A DNA stretch of 64,000 nucleotides. Origin: Corynebacterium vitaeruminis. GTDB lineage: Bacteria > Actinomycetota > Actinomycetes > Mycobacteriales > Mycobacteriaceae. The position numbers and the translations under genes are program-made. This document shows positions 53,621 to 63,017 of the stretch, in pieces. Position 1 is the stretch's first letter, and each line of letters opens with the position of its first letter. The stretch spans positions 186,001-250,000 of the forward strand of contig NZ_JVVM01000020.1 of assembly GCF_001054325.1 (NCBI RefSeq). The letters run 5' to 3'. Below the pieces are notes generated by a model. The model did no database searches and had not been told where the DNA came from. It saw nothing but the letters and a program-made list of their open reading frames with translations.

Positions 53621-55321
53621 TTGAGCCAAACGGTTGAGCTTCCTCCACAACCGAGTGCATGGCAGCTTTTTACTGCCTTCCACTCCCGTGCGCAGAGATG
53701 GCCAGGTGCCCTCCGCGCAGCACTCGCGCTATTCTTGCCGGGCGCCCTGGCACTTCTCACCGGACATGGCTCGGAGATGCTCCTTATCGCCGCTGGTGGT
53801 TGCGTGGTCATCTATGGCGAAGGCCACCCCTACCGCAGTCGCCTGCGCGTGATGGCCATCGCCGGGCTATGCCTGATTGCCGGCGTTATGTCCGGCAGTT
53901 TTGTCGGCTCAGTGGTCCACAGTGAGATCGCTTCCGGCGGCAGTAATCTATGGCTGCTGCTCATCGCGCTTTTTACCACGGCGTTGGCTACGGTCGGGGC
54001 CTTTATCCAAAACGCACTGCGCCTGCCACCACCGGGGTCATTCTTCATTGTGATGGTCTCCGGCGGCACAACAATGGTCGCCCGCCTTGGCTTCAACCCG
54101 GTTGAAACCGCCATGTGGGCTGCCGTTGGTGTGCTTTCCGCGATAGTCATCGGAATGGCACCGCGGTTGTGGAATCCGCATGGTCCCGAGATGGCGGCTG
54201 TCCAATCCCTTGAATCAGCCATCGAGGCGATGGAAAAGTCAGACTCGACATCGTTCGCCGTTCATCATCAGGCGCAAACTGCACTCACCGACGCATGGGA
54301 ATCGCTTGCCGACGCAGGCATCATCCGTGGCAGCAAAATCGTCAAGCCCTCCCATACGGAACTGGTCAACCGTGTCATTGCTGCTCATCAGCGGCTGATT
54401 GCTATCCGCGGACGCTTGGGCGTGCACGGCAGCGCTGTGGACATCGTGGACACGCCTAACCTCTTCGACGAGACACAGACAACCATTCCACTCGCGCGAC
54501 CAAGCGTGAGTTACCGAATCTTCCGCTCTTTCGATCGCTATTCCCATGCGTCAATGACTGCGGCAAAGGTGGCTATTACTGGCGGCTTAGCCGGCCTCAT
54601 CAGCGTGCTAGTCGGTCTTGACCGACCTGACTGGGCGGTGGTCAGCGCATTGATGACTCTACAGTGGGGCCCCGACCGCACCGCCGGTTCGATTCGAGGG
54701 ATTCACCGCATGGTGGGCTCGATTATCGGCATTTTCCTCTATGCGCTGCTCTTTTCCTTTGGCCTGGACAGCTGGACGCTACTTATCGCGCTTGCAGCCT
54801 GCCAATTCGGCGCGGAGATTCTCGTGGTGAAGAACTATGCGCTGACGACGATCGTCACCACTCCGCTGGCTCTGCTGCTGGGCGGAAATGTTGCTGGCGA
54901 GCTCGCACCGATTGTGACCGATCGTGTTTTGGAAGTCGGTATCGCCTGCGCGCTGGCTCTAGCTGTTCTGCACTTCTGGCCAACCGAGAGCATTGAGAAG
55001 CACTACCTGCGTCATATTCCGCGCTGCTATCGACAGATGGGTGCTCTTCTCGGCGCGCTGCTAACCGGCACTCCGAATCAGGCACTCGATATTCGTCGCG
55101 ATCTCCAGTACGAGCTGCTCAGCGAGCGCCAGGCTATCTCTTCTCTGGCCACCAACGATCCTGAAACTGCCGCTCCACACTGGGATGGGCATCGTCGCAT
55201 TCGCACGGCCGGTTACTTGCTGTTGGACTACTGCCGTACGCACCCAGATACTAGGCCGTCTCACGAGGAGATTTCCAAGCTCGCCGAAGTGGTTCAGGCA
55301 GCTAAGTCCGAGGAATACTAG
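53621..55321 (+). CDS. FUSC-family membrane protein
   Basis: A 566-aa inner-membrane protein with two blocks of about five to six helices (about 25-185 and 305-450) separated by a cytoplasmic helical domain, and a C-terminal soluble domain. ITGGLAGLISVLVGLDRPDW and MTLQWGPDRTAGSIRGIHR with GxIxGxxL are typical of FUSC/aromatic-acid exporter proteins. It may export a toxic aromatic compound; substrate unknown. The start is TTG, with AAGGAGAT 10 nt before it. Its TAG overlaps the stop of the convergent next gene. Confidence 0.8.
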   Translation: MSQTVELPPQPSAWQLFTAFHSRAQRWPGALRAALALFLPGALALLTGHGSEMLLIAAGGCVVIYGEGHPYRSRLRVMAIAGLCLIAGVMSGSFVGSVVHSEIASGGSNLWLLLIALFTTALATVGAFIQNALRLPPPGSFFIVMVSGGTTMVARLGFNPVETAMWAAVGVLSAIVIGMAPRLWNPHGPEMAAVQSLESAIEAMEKSDSTSFAVHHQAQTALTDAWESLADAGIIRGSKIVKPSHTELVNRVIAAHQRLIAIRGRLGVHGSAVDIVDTPNLFDETQTTIPLARPSVSYRIFRSFDRYSHASMTAAKVAITGGLAGLISVLVGLDRPDWAVVSALMTLQWGPDRTAGSIRGIHRMVGSIIGIFLYALLFSFGLDSWTLLIALAACQFGAEILVVKNYALTTIVTTPLALLLGGNVAGELAPIVTDRVLEVGIACALALAVLHFWPTESIEKHYLRHIPRCYRQMGALLGALLTGTPNQALDIRRDLQYELLSERQAISSLATNDPETAAPHWDGHRRIRTAGYLLLDYCRTHPDTRPSHEEISKLAEVVQAAKSEEY

Positions 55322-55977
55322 TCCTCCGGCAGTGGAGGCTCCTTGCGCAGGTCGCGAGCGGTTGCCCGCCGCACCTCGCGCGGTTCCTCATCCGAGCCCC
55401 GGGAACGGAACTTGGACGCAATGTCTTTCAACGAAGACGACAGCGGCGGCAGCTTCTCTAGCGCGTCACGGCCCGCATCCCACGCATCGGTAGCGATATT
55501 TTCCGCTTTCCGACGCAACTTGCGGACTTTCTCTTCGCGCTGACGTTTGGTCTCTGCCGCGTCATTTTGCCGCTCCCGCTCGCGCTCGAAGGCGGCAACA
55601 TCGCGAGCCTCCGCGTCGGAAAGCCTCTTCGAAGCGTGCGCCGCAGCGTCCCACGATTCCTCCAATGACTCCGCGAGGTGCAACATGGCGTCGATACGCT
55701 TTTCAACTTCGCGCAACTTCTCGCGGTAGCCCCGCTGGATGTCGTAGCGGCGCATGATGCGGCGGGCACGAGTGGCCTCGTTGCGCCAGGTGATGATTGC
55801 GCCCTCGGAAATCGACTCGTCAACGACGAAACGCATCGTCCACGGGTCGACATCAGTGCTGGCCAGATTGTTGCGTACCCGCTCCTCGCGGTCGAGGACG
55901 TCCTGCACAAGACTGCGGGCACGCTCTTCGGCTTGATGGGCGCGGTTGGTACGGGAGTTATCTGGTCGGAAGCTCAC
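55318..55977 (-). CDS. Conserved coiled-coil protein of unknown function
   Basis: A 219-aa charged protein. Residues about 20-110 hold helices with RARRIMRRYDIQRGYREKL; 110-160 form a coiled coil (SKRLSDAEARDVAAFERE, RQNDAAETKRQREEKVRK). The C-terminal SSSLKDIASKFRSRG precedes a basic tail. No signal peptide or membrane helix. GTG 55977 is preferred: TAGGAT lies 7 nt before it, inside the end of pnuX, suggesting its own leaderless transcript. Confidence 0.7.
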   Translation of the reverse strand: MSFRPDNSRTNRAHQAEERARSLVQDVLDREERVRNNLASTDVDPWTMRFVVDESISEGAIITWRNEATRARRIMRRYDIQRGYREKLREVEKRIDAMLHLAESLEESWDAAAHASKRLSDAEARDVAAFERERERQNDAAETKRQREEKVRKLRRKAENIATDAWDAGRDALEKLPPLSSSLKDIASKFRSRGSDEEPREVRRATARDLRKEPPLPED

Positions 55978-55987
55978 CTGGACTATC

Positions 55988-56707
55988 CTACCGCTCGGCT
56001 GCCGCCAAAGCCGGTACTTGGTCGTTCTCGGGGTTCTCCTGCTGGTCATTGTCGTGCTGGTGCTCGAGGCGAATCCAGGAAACAAAGCCCCAAATAACGA
56101 AGCAACCGTAGAAGAGGTACAGCGCCGCCGACGGGTAGTAGCCACCCTTGAGCAGTAGCGGCACACCCACGGCATCCACGGCAATCCAAATCAGCCAGAA
56201 CTCGTTCCAACCGCGGGCCATACCCCAGGTGGCCAGCATCGAACCGACGAAAATCCAGGCATCGGCCCATGGCCCCCACGAGCCCAGCATCTCAAATACA
56301 TTGGCACAGATTACCGTGGCAAAGATAGCCACCGCGATCATCCCAATGCGTTCCGATGCCGTCGCCCACCGTGGCTCAATTGCGACCTCGTCGCCGTTTT
56401 GATTTCGGGTCTTGACCCAGCTAAACCATCCGTAGAGGCTGACGACGATAAACATGACCTGACGCCCAGCCTGACCATAGAGATCAAGATTCTGCGGCGT
56501 ATGGAAAACTCCGCCGAGAAAGACGGTAAACAGCAAGGCATTTCCGATAATGCCGACCGGCCATGCCCACACCTTGCGTTTCATACCTAGGAAGGCACAC
56601 GCCAGGCCGAAGAGGTTACCGACAATTTCACGAATCAAGATTGGCGCTCCCGCCACACTGAGCTGTGCGGTGAGGAAACCCACCAAAAAATCCGACACGT
56701 ATTCCAC
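55988..56707 (-). CDS. pnuX: Riboflavin transporter PnuX
   Basis: A 239-aa membrane protein of the PnuC vitamin-transporter family with seven to eight helices. The core pattern SLYGWFSWVKTRN and NEFWLIWIAVDAVGVPLLL matches PnuC/PnuX substrate-site helices (WxxW and NxxW-type). An FMN riboswitch directly upstream shows that the substrate is riboflavin rather than nicotinamide riboside or thiamine, as known for PnuX of C. glutamicum. The start is GTG 56707, about 13 nt after AAGGAG. Confidence 0.92.
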   Translation of the reverse strand: MEYVSDFLVGFLTAQLSVAGAPILIREIVGNLFGLACAFLGMKRKVWAWPVGIIGNALLFTVFLGGVFHTPQNLDLYGQAGRQVMFIVVSLYGWFSWVKTRNQNGDEVAIEPRWATASERIGMIAVAIFATVICANVFEMLGSWGPWADAWIFVGSMLATWGMARGWNEFWLIWIAVDAVGVPLLLKGGYYPSAALYLFYGCFVIWGFVSWIRLEHQHDNDQQENPENDQVPALAAAER

Positions 56708-56724
56708 GAATTATTCAACTCCTT

Positions 56725-56880
56725 CTCTTTCATCCGGACTATGACCGTCGGTTTCGGATTCCAACCGAAATCTGCTTGTCCCCTACCTGACAACCCCTTG
56801 GCCGCAGGTAGGGCGCTCGTGGACTTGTCTGCGTCAGCCGCAGCTTCACCACCGGTGAGGAATTTCACCTCGCCCTGAGA
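56725..56880 (-). promoter_or_regulatory. FMN riboswitch (RFN element)
   Basis: On the minus strand the hallmark blocks appear in order: GGGCGAGGTGAAATTCCTCA with CCGGTGGT at the 5' side, and CCGACGGTCATAGTCCGGATG with AAAGAGA at the 3' side. A variable stem CCCTACCTG/CAGGTAGGG lies between. FMN binding should lower pnuX expression. The ribosome site GGAG lies only a few bases after the last conserved block, so control is probably at translation initiation. Confidence 0.95.
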
Positions 56881-56982
56881 ATGCGATTTCAACGTTAGCA
56901 CTGTTGTCTTGCGCGCATGTGCATTTTATTCAACGAGGTCTCAACTCAACCTCGACATAATTACGTATCTATAATGCGTAGT

Positions 56983-57777
56983 ATGAGTCGAAAGCCCCGC
57001 CAGCCCAGACCTCCTCGCCCCACCCGCCACTCCCACCGCAAGCGTTCCGCTGGCTGGATTCCTGACCAGCACGGCGCCTGGTTCATGGTCACCATTCCTC
57101 CGCTGACTGCACTCGCGCTCAACCCCACATGGACCGGACTCTCGGTCACCGCGACCTGGCTGCTCGGCTACTTCGCGTTCTTCGCCGTCAGCGTCTGGCT
57201 CCGCTCCCGCCGCCAACGCCGCCACCTCGCACCCGCCGCCACATACACCGCGCTCACCGCCGTCGCCGGCTGCATCACACTGCTTGCCGACGTTTCCCTC
57301 CTCACCTGGGTCGCCCTCATTGCCCCTCTTGCCGCTATCGCTATTTGGGAGACCTACCAGCGCCGACCGCGCTCACTTCTCTCCGGTGTCTCCACTGTTC
57401 TAGCCGCCAGCCTCATGGTGCCCATTATTGCCGGGCCAACCCCGAAAGCCTGGGCAATTGCGGCTATCTACGCTGGGTATTTCGTCGGCACCGTGCCCTA
57501 TGTGAAAACTATGATTCGCAAACGCGGCAGCCGACAGTGGCTCATTGGCTCAGTCACCTACCACGCCCTCATTACCGCTGCGGCCATCATCGGGTGGATA
57601 CTGCTCCGCGACCGGGATCTCATCAGCATCGGTGTGCCCATTGTCGCCATTGGGCTTCTCATCAGGTCTTTTGCCATGCCAATCTCCGGTGCTCGCCGCG
57701 CTAAGCCATGGACACCCAAACAGGTCGGAATTCTCGATGCTGTCTTTGGGCTCGCCGTGGTCCTGGCCGCATGGTAA
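56983..57777 (+). CDS. YwiC-like family membrane protein
   Basis: A 264-aa membrane protein. A basic N-terminus (MSRKPRQPRPPRPTRHSHRK) is followed by the family motif WIPDQHGAWFMVTIPPL and about eight helices. YAGYFVGTVPYVKTMIRKRG is also typical. Its function is unknown. TATAAT at 56970-56975 lies exactly 7 nt before ATG 56983, so this start and a leaderless mRNA are preferred over two upstream ATGs. Confidence 0.85.
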   Translation: MSRKPRQPRPPRPTRHSHRKRSAGWIPDQHGAWFMVTIPPLTALALNPTWTGLSVTATWLLGYFAFFAVSVWLRSRRQRRHLAPAATYTALTAVAGCITLLADVSLLTWVALIAPLAAIAIWETYQRRPRSLLSGVSTVLAASLMVPIIAGPTPKAWAIAAIYAGYFVGTVPYVKTMIRKRGSRQWLIGSVTYHALITAAAIIGWILLRDRDLISIGVPIVAIGLLIRSFAMPISGARRAKPWTPKQVGILDAVFGLAVVLAAW

Positions 57778-57828
57778 AAACAACGGCGGGGACAAACTTT
57801 GGGGAATTTTGGGGAGGGGACGAAGTCT

Positions 57829-58773
57829 ATGACTTCCACCAATCACGCACTTTCTGTCTCGGATTTGGCAGCCAGCCTGGACTCGCGCCAGACACCGCAG
57901 TCGGGCTGGCGCAGCTGGGTTCATAAGGCTACATGGGGCGCAATTTCGCCGCGGGAATCGGCGTCGGCACGCAAGCAACGCGAACTGATAGAGCGGGTGC
58001 GCCAGCCGATTTACGGTGACTACAACATCGCTGTTATCAGTGTGAAGGGCGGCGTCGGCAAGACATCGACAACCATGTGCCTGGGCGCCACGCTTGCAAG
58101 CCTGCGCAGCGACCGCATCGTCGCCGTCGACGCGAATCCGGACTTTGGCACACTCGGCGCGCGTGTCGCTTCGACCAATCCGGCATCGATTCGCGACCTG
58201 CTGCGCGCCCCGGACACGGACAAATACGCGCAGGTCCGCGCGTACACATCTCACACTCCATCGCGCCTGGAGGTTGTCGGCAGCGACCAAAATCCGACAT
58301 CTACAATCGCGCTTTCCGACGGTGAATACTGCGCGGCCCTCGACATCCTTCGGCGGCATTACAACGTCAGCCTGACTGATTGCGGCACCGGCCTGACGCA
58401 GCCCATCGCCGCTTCGATTCTGTCTGCGGCCAATTGCTTGGTGCTGGTCACCACGCCCGCGTTGGATGGGGTGAAGAGTGCCTGGACGACGTTGGATTGG
58501 CTTTCAGCGCACGGCTTCGAACGGCTGGTTTCTACCACTGTCGTGGTGGTCAACGAACTGAACAAACAGGGGCTGTCCACAGAGACCGTGCACGAGCTAT
58601 TTACCCAGCGTTGCCGCGCAGTGCAGGTCATCCCCTATGACCCGCACATTGCGAATGGCGCGAATATTGAGCTGGACAATCTCCAACCCGCCACCGCCCA
58701 GAGCTATCTCGAGCTGGCGGCCATGATTGCCGATGATTTTGCGCCGACTACGGGCCGTCACAGCTTTGTCTAG
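57829..58773 (+). CDS. MinD/ParA-like ATPase
   Basis: A 314-aa protein. After about 65 polar residues comes a deviant Walker A, VISVKGGVGKTSTTMCLG (near 68-85), then VAVDANPDFGTLGARV (Walker A') and TDCGTGL. It would dimerise on ATP and position or load a partner. The long N-terminal tail with a Trp-rich segment (GWRSWVHKATWG) resembles the MinD-like ATPases found with type VII secretion loci, but no such genes are nearby. GAGGGGACGAAG precedes ATG 57829. Confidence 0.82.
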   Translation: MTSTNHALSVSDLAASLDSRQTPQSGWRSWVHKATWGAISPRESASARKQRELIERVRQPIYGDYNIAVISVKGGVGKTSTTMCLGATLASLRSDRIVAVDANPDFGTLGARVASTNPASIRDLLRAPDTDKYAQVRAYTSHTPSRLEVVGSDQNPTSTIALSDGEYCAALDILRRHYNVSLTDCGTGLTQPIAASILSAANCLVLVTTPALDGVKSAWTTLDWLSAHGFERLVSTTVVVVNELNKQGLSTETVHELFTQRCRAVQVIPYDPHIANGANIELDNLQPATAQSYLELAAMIADDFAPTTGRHSFV

Positions 58774-58809
58774 CACTGGCCTATTTAGCCCTATTGAGCG
58801 CGATCTTAT

Positions 58810-59937
58810 TTAGCTCAGGTGCTGACGAATCCCCTCGACATCGACCTCCTGAACGGAGGCGGGCTTGAAGGTGGCGTCGCGGTCCTTGTCCACCAAAACC
58901 GCCCGCACGCCTTCGGCAAAATTGGGGTGTTGACGCATGTAAGCGCCGAGCTTCATCTCCCGGTTCAGAGCCTCCTGCAGCGTAACCTCCGGACCCGCGT
59001 TCGCTGCATAGAGCTCCACTGCCGCCACGAGACTCTCCGGGTTGGCGGGTGCCAGCAGGTCACGGAAGGTCTCCACTGTTGACGACGCACAGGAGCCAGC
59101 CTCTGCGGCCTCGTTGAGAGCACGCTCAATCTCAAACCAGCTATCAGCGCCGAAGCAGGCCTCGATGCAATCGGTCCACTCGGCCAGCTGCGGCTCACCG
59201 AGCAGCTCACGAGCCTCAGCCGAGTCCACATCGAGCGCATACTCTGCAAGCGCCGAATCAATTCCATCTCGGTCCAGTGCCGCGACAAACTCCTCCAGCT
59301 GCGCGGATGGCACCGCATGCGTTGCCCATCCAGTCCACAGCATGTCCGCCGCAGTTAGGCGGTAACCGGTCAGTCCTGCAAACCGAGCAATCGCCGGCGA
59401 GGGCCCGCCCAGCTGAGTGTTCACATGCTGTGAAAAATAGGTAATGCCCACGTCAGGCACAAAGCCGATTGCCATTTCTGGCATGGAGGCGCTGGCTCGC
59501 TCGGTCACGATTCGGTGGGAGCCGTGCATGGAAACTCCCAGGCCACCGCCCATAGCGATGCCATCAATAATCGCGATATATGGTTTGGACTGCGCGAATT
59601 CCGCAATCATCGCGTTCATCTCGTACTCGTCCCGGAAGAACTTCTCCCCCTGCTCCGGAACACCATCGAGCACAGCTTGCCGAACTGCGCGCACGTCACC
59701 ACCGGCACAAAACGCCTTGGGGTGACCGGATGAAACAACAATGTGGTCCACCGGGTCGTCGTCACGCCATGCGCGGAGCCCCTCGACGACCTCGGTGACC
59801 ATATCCAAATCGAGCGAATTAAGCGCCTTCGGCCTGTTCAGCCGAAGGTGACCTGATCGCCCGTGGACTTCTCGCAGCACCTTTGGCTCATTGACCTCGA
59901 TGCGTGCAGTGCCAGAACCGTTATCAGTAGCAGTCAT
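58810..59937 (-). CDS. 3-hydroxyisobutyryl-CoA hydrolase
   Basis: A 375-aa crotonase-fold thioesterase of valine breakdown. KAFCAGGDVRAVRQ and DGIAMGGGLGVSMHGSHRI form the oxyanion hole; MPEMAIGFVPDVGITYF carries the catalytic Glu and the Asp typical of HIBYL-CoA hydrolases. The length (longer than enoyl-CoA hydratases) and the C-terminal FAEGVRAVLVDKDR support this call over a plain hydratase. ATG 59937. Confidence 0.9.
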   Translation of the reverse strand: MTATDNGSGTARIEVNEPKVLREVHGRSGHLRLNRPKALNSLDLDMVTEVVEGLRAWRDDDPVDHIVVSSGHPKAFCAGGDVRAVRQAVLDGVPEQGEKFFRDEYEMNAMIAEFAQSKPYIAIIDGIAMGGGLGVSMHGSHRIVTERASASMPEMAIGFVPDVGITYFSQHVNTQLGGPSPAIARFAGLTGYRLTAADMLWTGWATHAVPSAQLEEFVAALDRDGIDSALAEYALDVDSAEARELLGEPQLAEWTDCIEACFGADSWFEIERALNEAAEAGSCASSTVETFRDLLAPANPESLVAAVELYAANAGPEVTLQEALNREMKLGAYMRQHPNFAEGVRAVLVDKDRDATFKPASVQEVDVEGIRQHLS

Positions 59938-60027
59938 GCCACCCAGTGTGACACAGATAACTATCTATGGAAAGGCTCTGACTTGATGGAACGACTGACG
60001 GCGGCTAGAACTGCCTGAACAACGAAG

Positions 60028-60924
60028 CTACTTCTTCTTGCTCTTCTTGTCCTTCTTGTGCTTCTTGCCCTTCTTACCGGACTTGCCTGCACCGTTCACA
60101 CGGTCAGCTTCGAGCTTCGCGGCCACGTCCGGCACATAGCGGAATTCAGTGCGCGGTGGACGCTCGTAGCTCCCCTCAGACTCCGGACGCTCCGGAATTT
60201 CCGGAACATCCCGCTGAATGTGCTCGTACGGAATGGTGGTCAGCAGGTGGTTGATGACATTGATACGCGAGCGCTTCTTGTCCTCGGACTCAACCGTGAA
60301 CCACGGTGCGGACGGGATATCAGTGTGGATGAACATCTCATCCTTAGCGCGGGAGTAGTCCTCCCAGCGAGTGATGGACTCCAGGTCCATCGGCGAGAGC
60401 TTCCAGCGGCGCAGCGGATCTTCACGACGGGACTTGAAGCGAGCAACCTGCTCCTCGTCCGACACGGAGAACCAGTATTTGCGCAGGATAATGCCGTCTT
60501 CAACCAGCAGACGCTCGAAGATTGGAGCCTGGTGCAGGAAGCGACGGTACTCCTGCGAGGTACAGAAGCCCATGACGCGCTCAACGCCGGCGCGGTTGTA
60601 CCAGGAGCGGTCGAAAATCACGATTTCGCCGGCAGTTGGCAGCTTTTCGACATAACGCTGGAAGTACCACTGACCCTGCTCACGGCTCGTCGGAGCCGGC
60701 AGAGCCTCAATGCGACAGGTACGGGGATTCAGGTACTGCGTGATGCGCTTAATGGCCGACCCCTTGCCGGCAGCGTCACGACCCTCCATCACGATGACAA
60801 TTCGGGCACCGGTTTCTACCACCCACTGCTGCATTTCGACGAGCTCTGCCTGGAGCTTTTTGAGCTCGGCTTCATAAGCCTTCTTGTCGAGCTTCGGTGG
60901 GCGCTGAACGTCGTCATTATTCAT
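60028..60924 (-). CDS. ppk2: Polyphosphate kinase 2
   Basis: A 298-aa PPK2-family kinase transferring phosphate between polyphosphate and nucleotides. The P-loop VMEGRDAAGKGSAIKRI (about 47-63), the FDRSWYNRAGVERVMGF lid and KYWFSVSDEEQ are all present. The C-terminus is strikingly Lys-rich (GKKGKKHKKDKKSKKK), perhaps to hold polyphosphate. ATG 60924 lies 7 nt after TAAGCT; the frame extends seven codons upstream. Its place after ftsX, where smpB is usual, is atypical. Confidence 0.93.
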   Translation of the reverse strand: MNNDDVQRPPKLDKKAYEAELKKLQAELVEMQQWVVETGARIVIVMEGRDAAGKGSAIKRITQYLNPRTCRIEALPAPTSREQGQWYFQRYVEKLPTAGEIVIFDRSWYNRAGVERVMGFCTSQEYRRFLHQAPIFERLLVEDGIILRKYWFSVSDEEQVARFKSRREDPLRRWKLSPMDLESITRWEDYSRAKDEMFIHTDIPSAPWFTVESEDKKRSRINVINHLLTTIPYEHIQRDVPEIPERPESEGSYERPPRTEFRYVPDVAAKLEADRVNGAGKSGKKGKKHKKDKKSKKK

Positions 60925-61007
60925 AGTCCCCAGCTTACCCGGCACCCTGCCCTGACCCTATTCACCGGGTTTAACCGAGGGGTCTAATCGCAAACCTAAT
61001 TGGGGCC

Positions 61008-61910
61008 CTAGTCACGCGAGTAAAGACGCAGCGTGACCTGCGCAACAAGGCCTGCGAAGACCATGCCGATAATGACCACAATCGGCGCCACCACACCAAT
61101 ATCGCCGTTGGTCAGCGGCGCCAGGAGCTGTGCCTTGTACAGGTTGCCCAGCGCAGGATCGATGACCGTCGCCTTACCCAGGAACAGCGCGCCGATAGCC
61201 AGCAGTCCACCAATCAGCGACGCAATCACAGCTTCAAGAACGAACGGCGCCTGCGTAAACCATCGGCTGGCACCGACCATGCGCATAATCTCAACTTCCT
61301 TACGACGCGAGAACGCCGCAATCTGCACCATGTTCGCAATCAGGAACACCGCGGCAACGGCCTGCACTGCCGCCAGCAGGAAGGTCGCATTTCGCACCGA
61401 ATCCAAGTTCTGCGCCGCAGTTCCGACCTCTTCATGCTGGTCAGTGACGTGGTCGACCTGTGGCAACTCCCGAATCGGATCCAGCGGGCTGACGTCTGTC
61501 GGATCGGTCAGGCGCACCATCACGACAGCCGGCAGCGACTCCGGCGTCGCGTTTTCCACGAGCACGGGGTCACTGTCCTTGAACATCTCCACGAAGTGGT
61601 CAAAGTTCTGCTGACGATTTCGGAAAGTCACCGAATCAACGCCATCAGCCTCTTCAAGCTTGTCGACGACCTCAGCGCACTCCGGCGAGGAGCAAGTTTG
61701 GTCCTCGGCGGAGATTTGTTCATTCAGCTCAATCTGCACTTCTACGCGATCGAGATAAAGATCCTTCGTACGGCTGGTCTGCTCAGTAACCAGGATGCCA
61801 GTCGCGAGCAGCGCCAACGACACCGCAGTCGTAATGACCATCGCGATGGTCATCGTAATGTTTCGGCCCAAGGAGGAGAAAGCCTCACCGAGGACAAAGC
61901 GAGTCTTCAT
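61008..61910 (-). CDS. ftsX: Cell division protein FtsX
   Basis: A 300-aa membrane protein that with FtsE activates peptidoglycan hydrolases (RipC-type) during division. One N-terminal helix (about 20-43), an extracytoplasmic domain (about 45-165) with a Cys pair (DQTCSSPEC), then three helices. RRKEVEIMRMVGASRWF is the FtsE-coupling motif and LRLYSRD a typical end. ftsE lies 48 bp upstream on the same strand. Confidence 0.95.
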   Translation of the reverse strand: MKTRFVLGEAFSSLGRNITMTIAMVITTAVSLALLATGILVTEQTSRTKDLYLDRVEVQIELNEQISAEDQTCSSPECAEVVDKLEEADGVDSVTFRNRQQNFDHFVEMFKDSDPVLVENATPESLPAVVMVRLTDPTDVSPLDPIRELPQVDHVTDQHEEVGTAAQNLDSVRNATFLLAAVQAVAAVFLIANMVQIAAFSRRKEVEIMRMVGASRWFTQAPFVLEAVIASLIGGLLAIGALFLGKATVIDPALGNLYKAQLLAPLTNGDIGVVAPIVVIIGMVFAGLVAQVTLRLYSRD

Positions 61911-61958
61911 AGGTCAGTAATACCTTTCGAATGAGTTCTTCTACCGATGGACTATCTA

Positions 61959-62648
61959 CTAATTGTTCAGGCCATAAACACCCGTGGCGTCGTCACGCAC
62001 AAGACGCCCCAGTTCCAGCTCCAGTACGCGGCGACGCATGGAGTCCACGGCATCGTTGTCGTGAGTCGACACGATAACCGTCGTGCCCATGCGATTGATG
62101 CGGTCAAGCAAGAGCATGATGTCACCGGAAGTGCTTGGGTCGAGGTTGCCGGTGGGCTCGTCGGCAAGCAGGATGAGCGGGCGGTTGACGAAGGCGCGAG
62201 CGATGGCGACGCGCTGCTGCTCACCACCCGACAACTCGTGCGGGTAGCGGTTCTCCTTGCCCGAGAGTCCGACCATTTCAAGCGTTTCCGGAACAGCCTT
62301 GTCAATTTTCGCCTTCGGCTTGCCAATCACCTGCAATGCGAACGCGACATTTTCGTACACGGTCTTCTTTGGCAGCAGGCGGAAGTCCTGGAAGACGTAC
62401 CCCACCTTTTGACGCAATTTCGGGATGTTGCGGCGAGAAATCTTGGTCAGATCCTGGCCTGCGACCGTCAGTTTTCCTGAATCCACTTTCTCTTCACGCA
62501 CCATAAGGCGCAGGAATGTCGACTTACCAGAGCCCGACGGTCCAATAAGAAAGACAAACTCACCTTTATCTATGTGGACTGAAACATCGTCGAGAGCTGG
62601 TCGGCTAGAAGTCGAGTAGGACTTGGTAACCCCGTCGAAAGTGATCAT
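61959..62648 (-). CDS. ftsE: Cell division ATP-binding protein FtsE
   Basis: A 229-aa ATPase: Walker [14 protein letters not shown] (about 36-48), signature [16 protein letters not shown] (about 138-153), Walker [13 protein letters not shown] and H-loop VSTHDNDAV. It forms the FtsEX complex at the septum. In related genomes prfB precedes ftsE; here no gene lies within 370 bp upstream and the next gene is divergent. Confidence 0.96.
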   Translation of the reverse strand: MITFDGVTKSYSTSSRPALDDVSVHIDKGEFVFLIGPSGSGKSTFLRLMVREEKVDSGKLTVAGQDLTKISRRNIPKLRQKVGYVFQDFRLLPKKTVYENVAFALQVIGKPKAKIDKAVPETLEMVGLSGKENRYPHELSGGEQQRVAIARAFVNRPLILLADEPTGNLDPSTSGDIMLLLDRINRMGTTVIVSTHDNDAVDSMRRRVLELELGRLVRDDATGVYGLNN

Positions 62649-63017
62649 AGATAGACACTCTAATCACTTAAGCCACTCAAGTCACTCTGGAATGCATGGG
62701 ATTGAACATTGAACCATGCGAGATTGGGCGGCGCTGAGCACTACCCCTCGAGGCGCGCGGCCGCATGGGAGCACACCACAGCTCCTGTCGAAATTATTTT
62801 CTCAAAAAATCTCCAAATCCCCCTTTGCCTCGCTCACTAGTTCGACTATAATGAGCGATGAAAGATTAAACGCGGGGATTAAAAACACCAAATAACGTCG
62901 CTGATCTGCTTAAAGCTCGGAAAATTGACACTCAGAGTTAGTCGAAAATATTTTCCCTACCTCTTCCTTATTTCAACATTTCAACGTCCAGGTCTTATCT
63001 TTCAGGGGGATTCAACA
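62649..63017. other. Divergent intergenic region between ftsE and an HNH gene
   Basis: No gene supported. A strong plus-strand promoter, TTGCCT (62825-62830), 16-bp spacer and TATAAT (62847-62852), would give a 160-nt leader to the HNH gene. The leader is A/T-rich and begins with a three-codon ATG-AAA-GAT-TAA minicistron. GGGGGA at 63004-63009 is the ribosome site. Confidence 0.55.

Noticed and set aside
56635..56901. Minus-strand 88-codon frame upstream of pnuX
   Set aside because: It lies across the FMN riboswitch; its sequence is explained by the conserved RNA.
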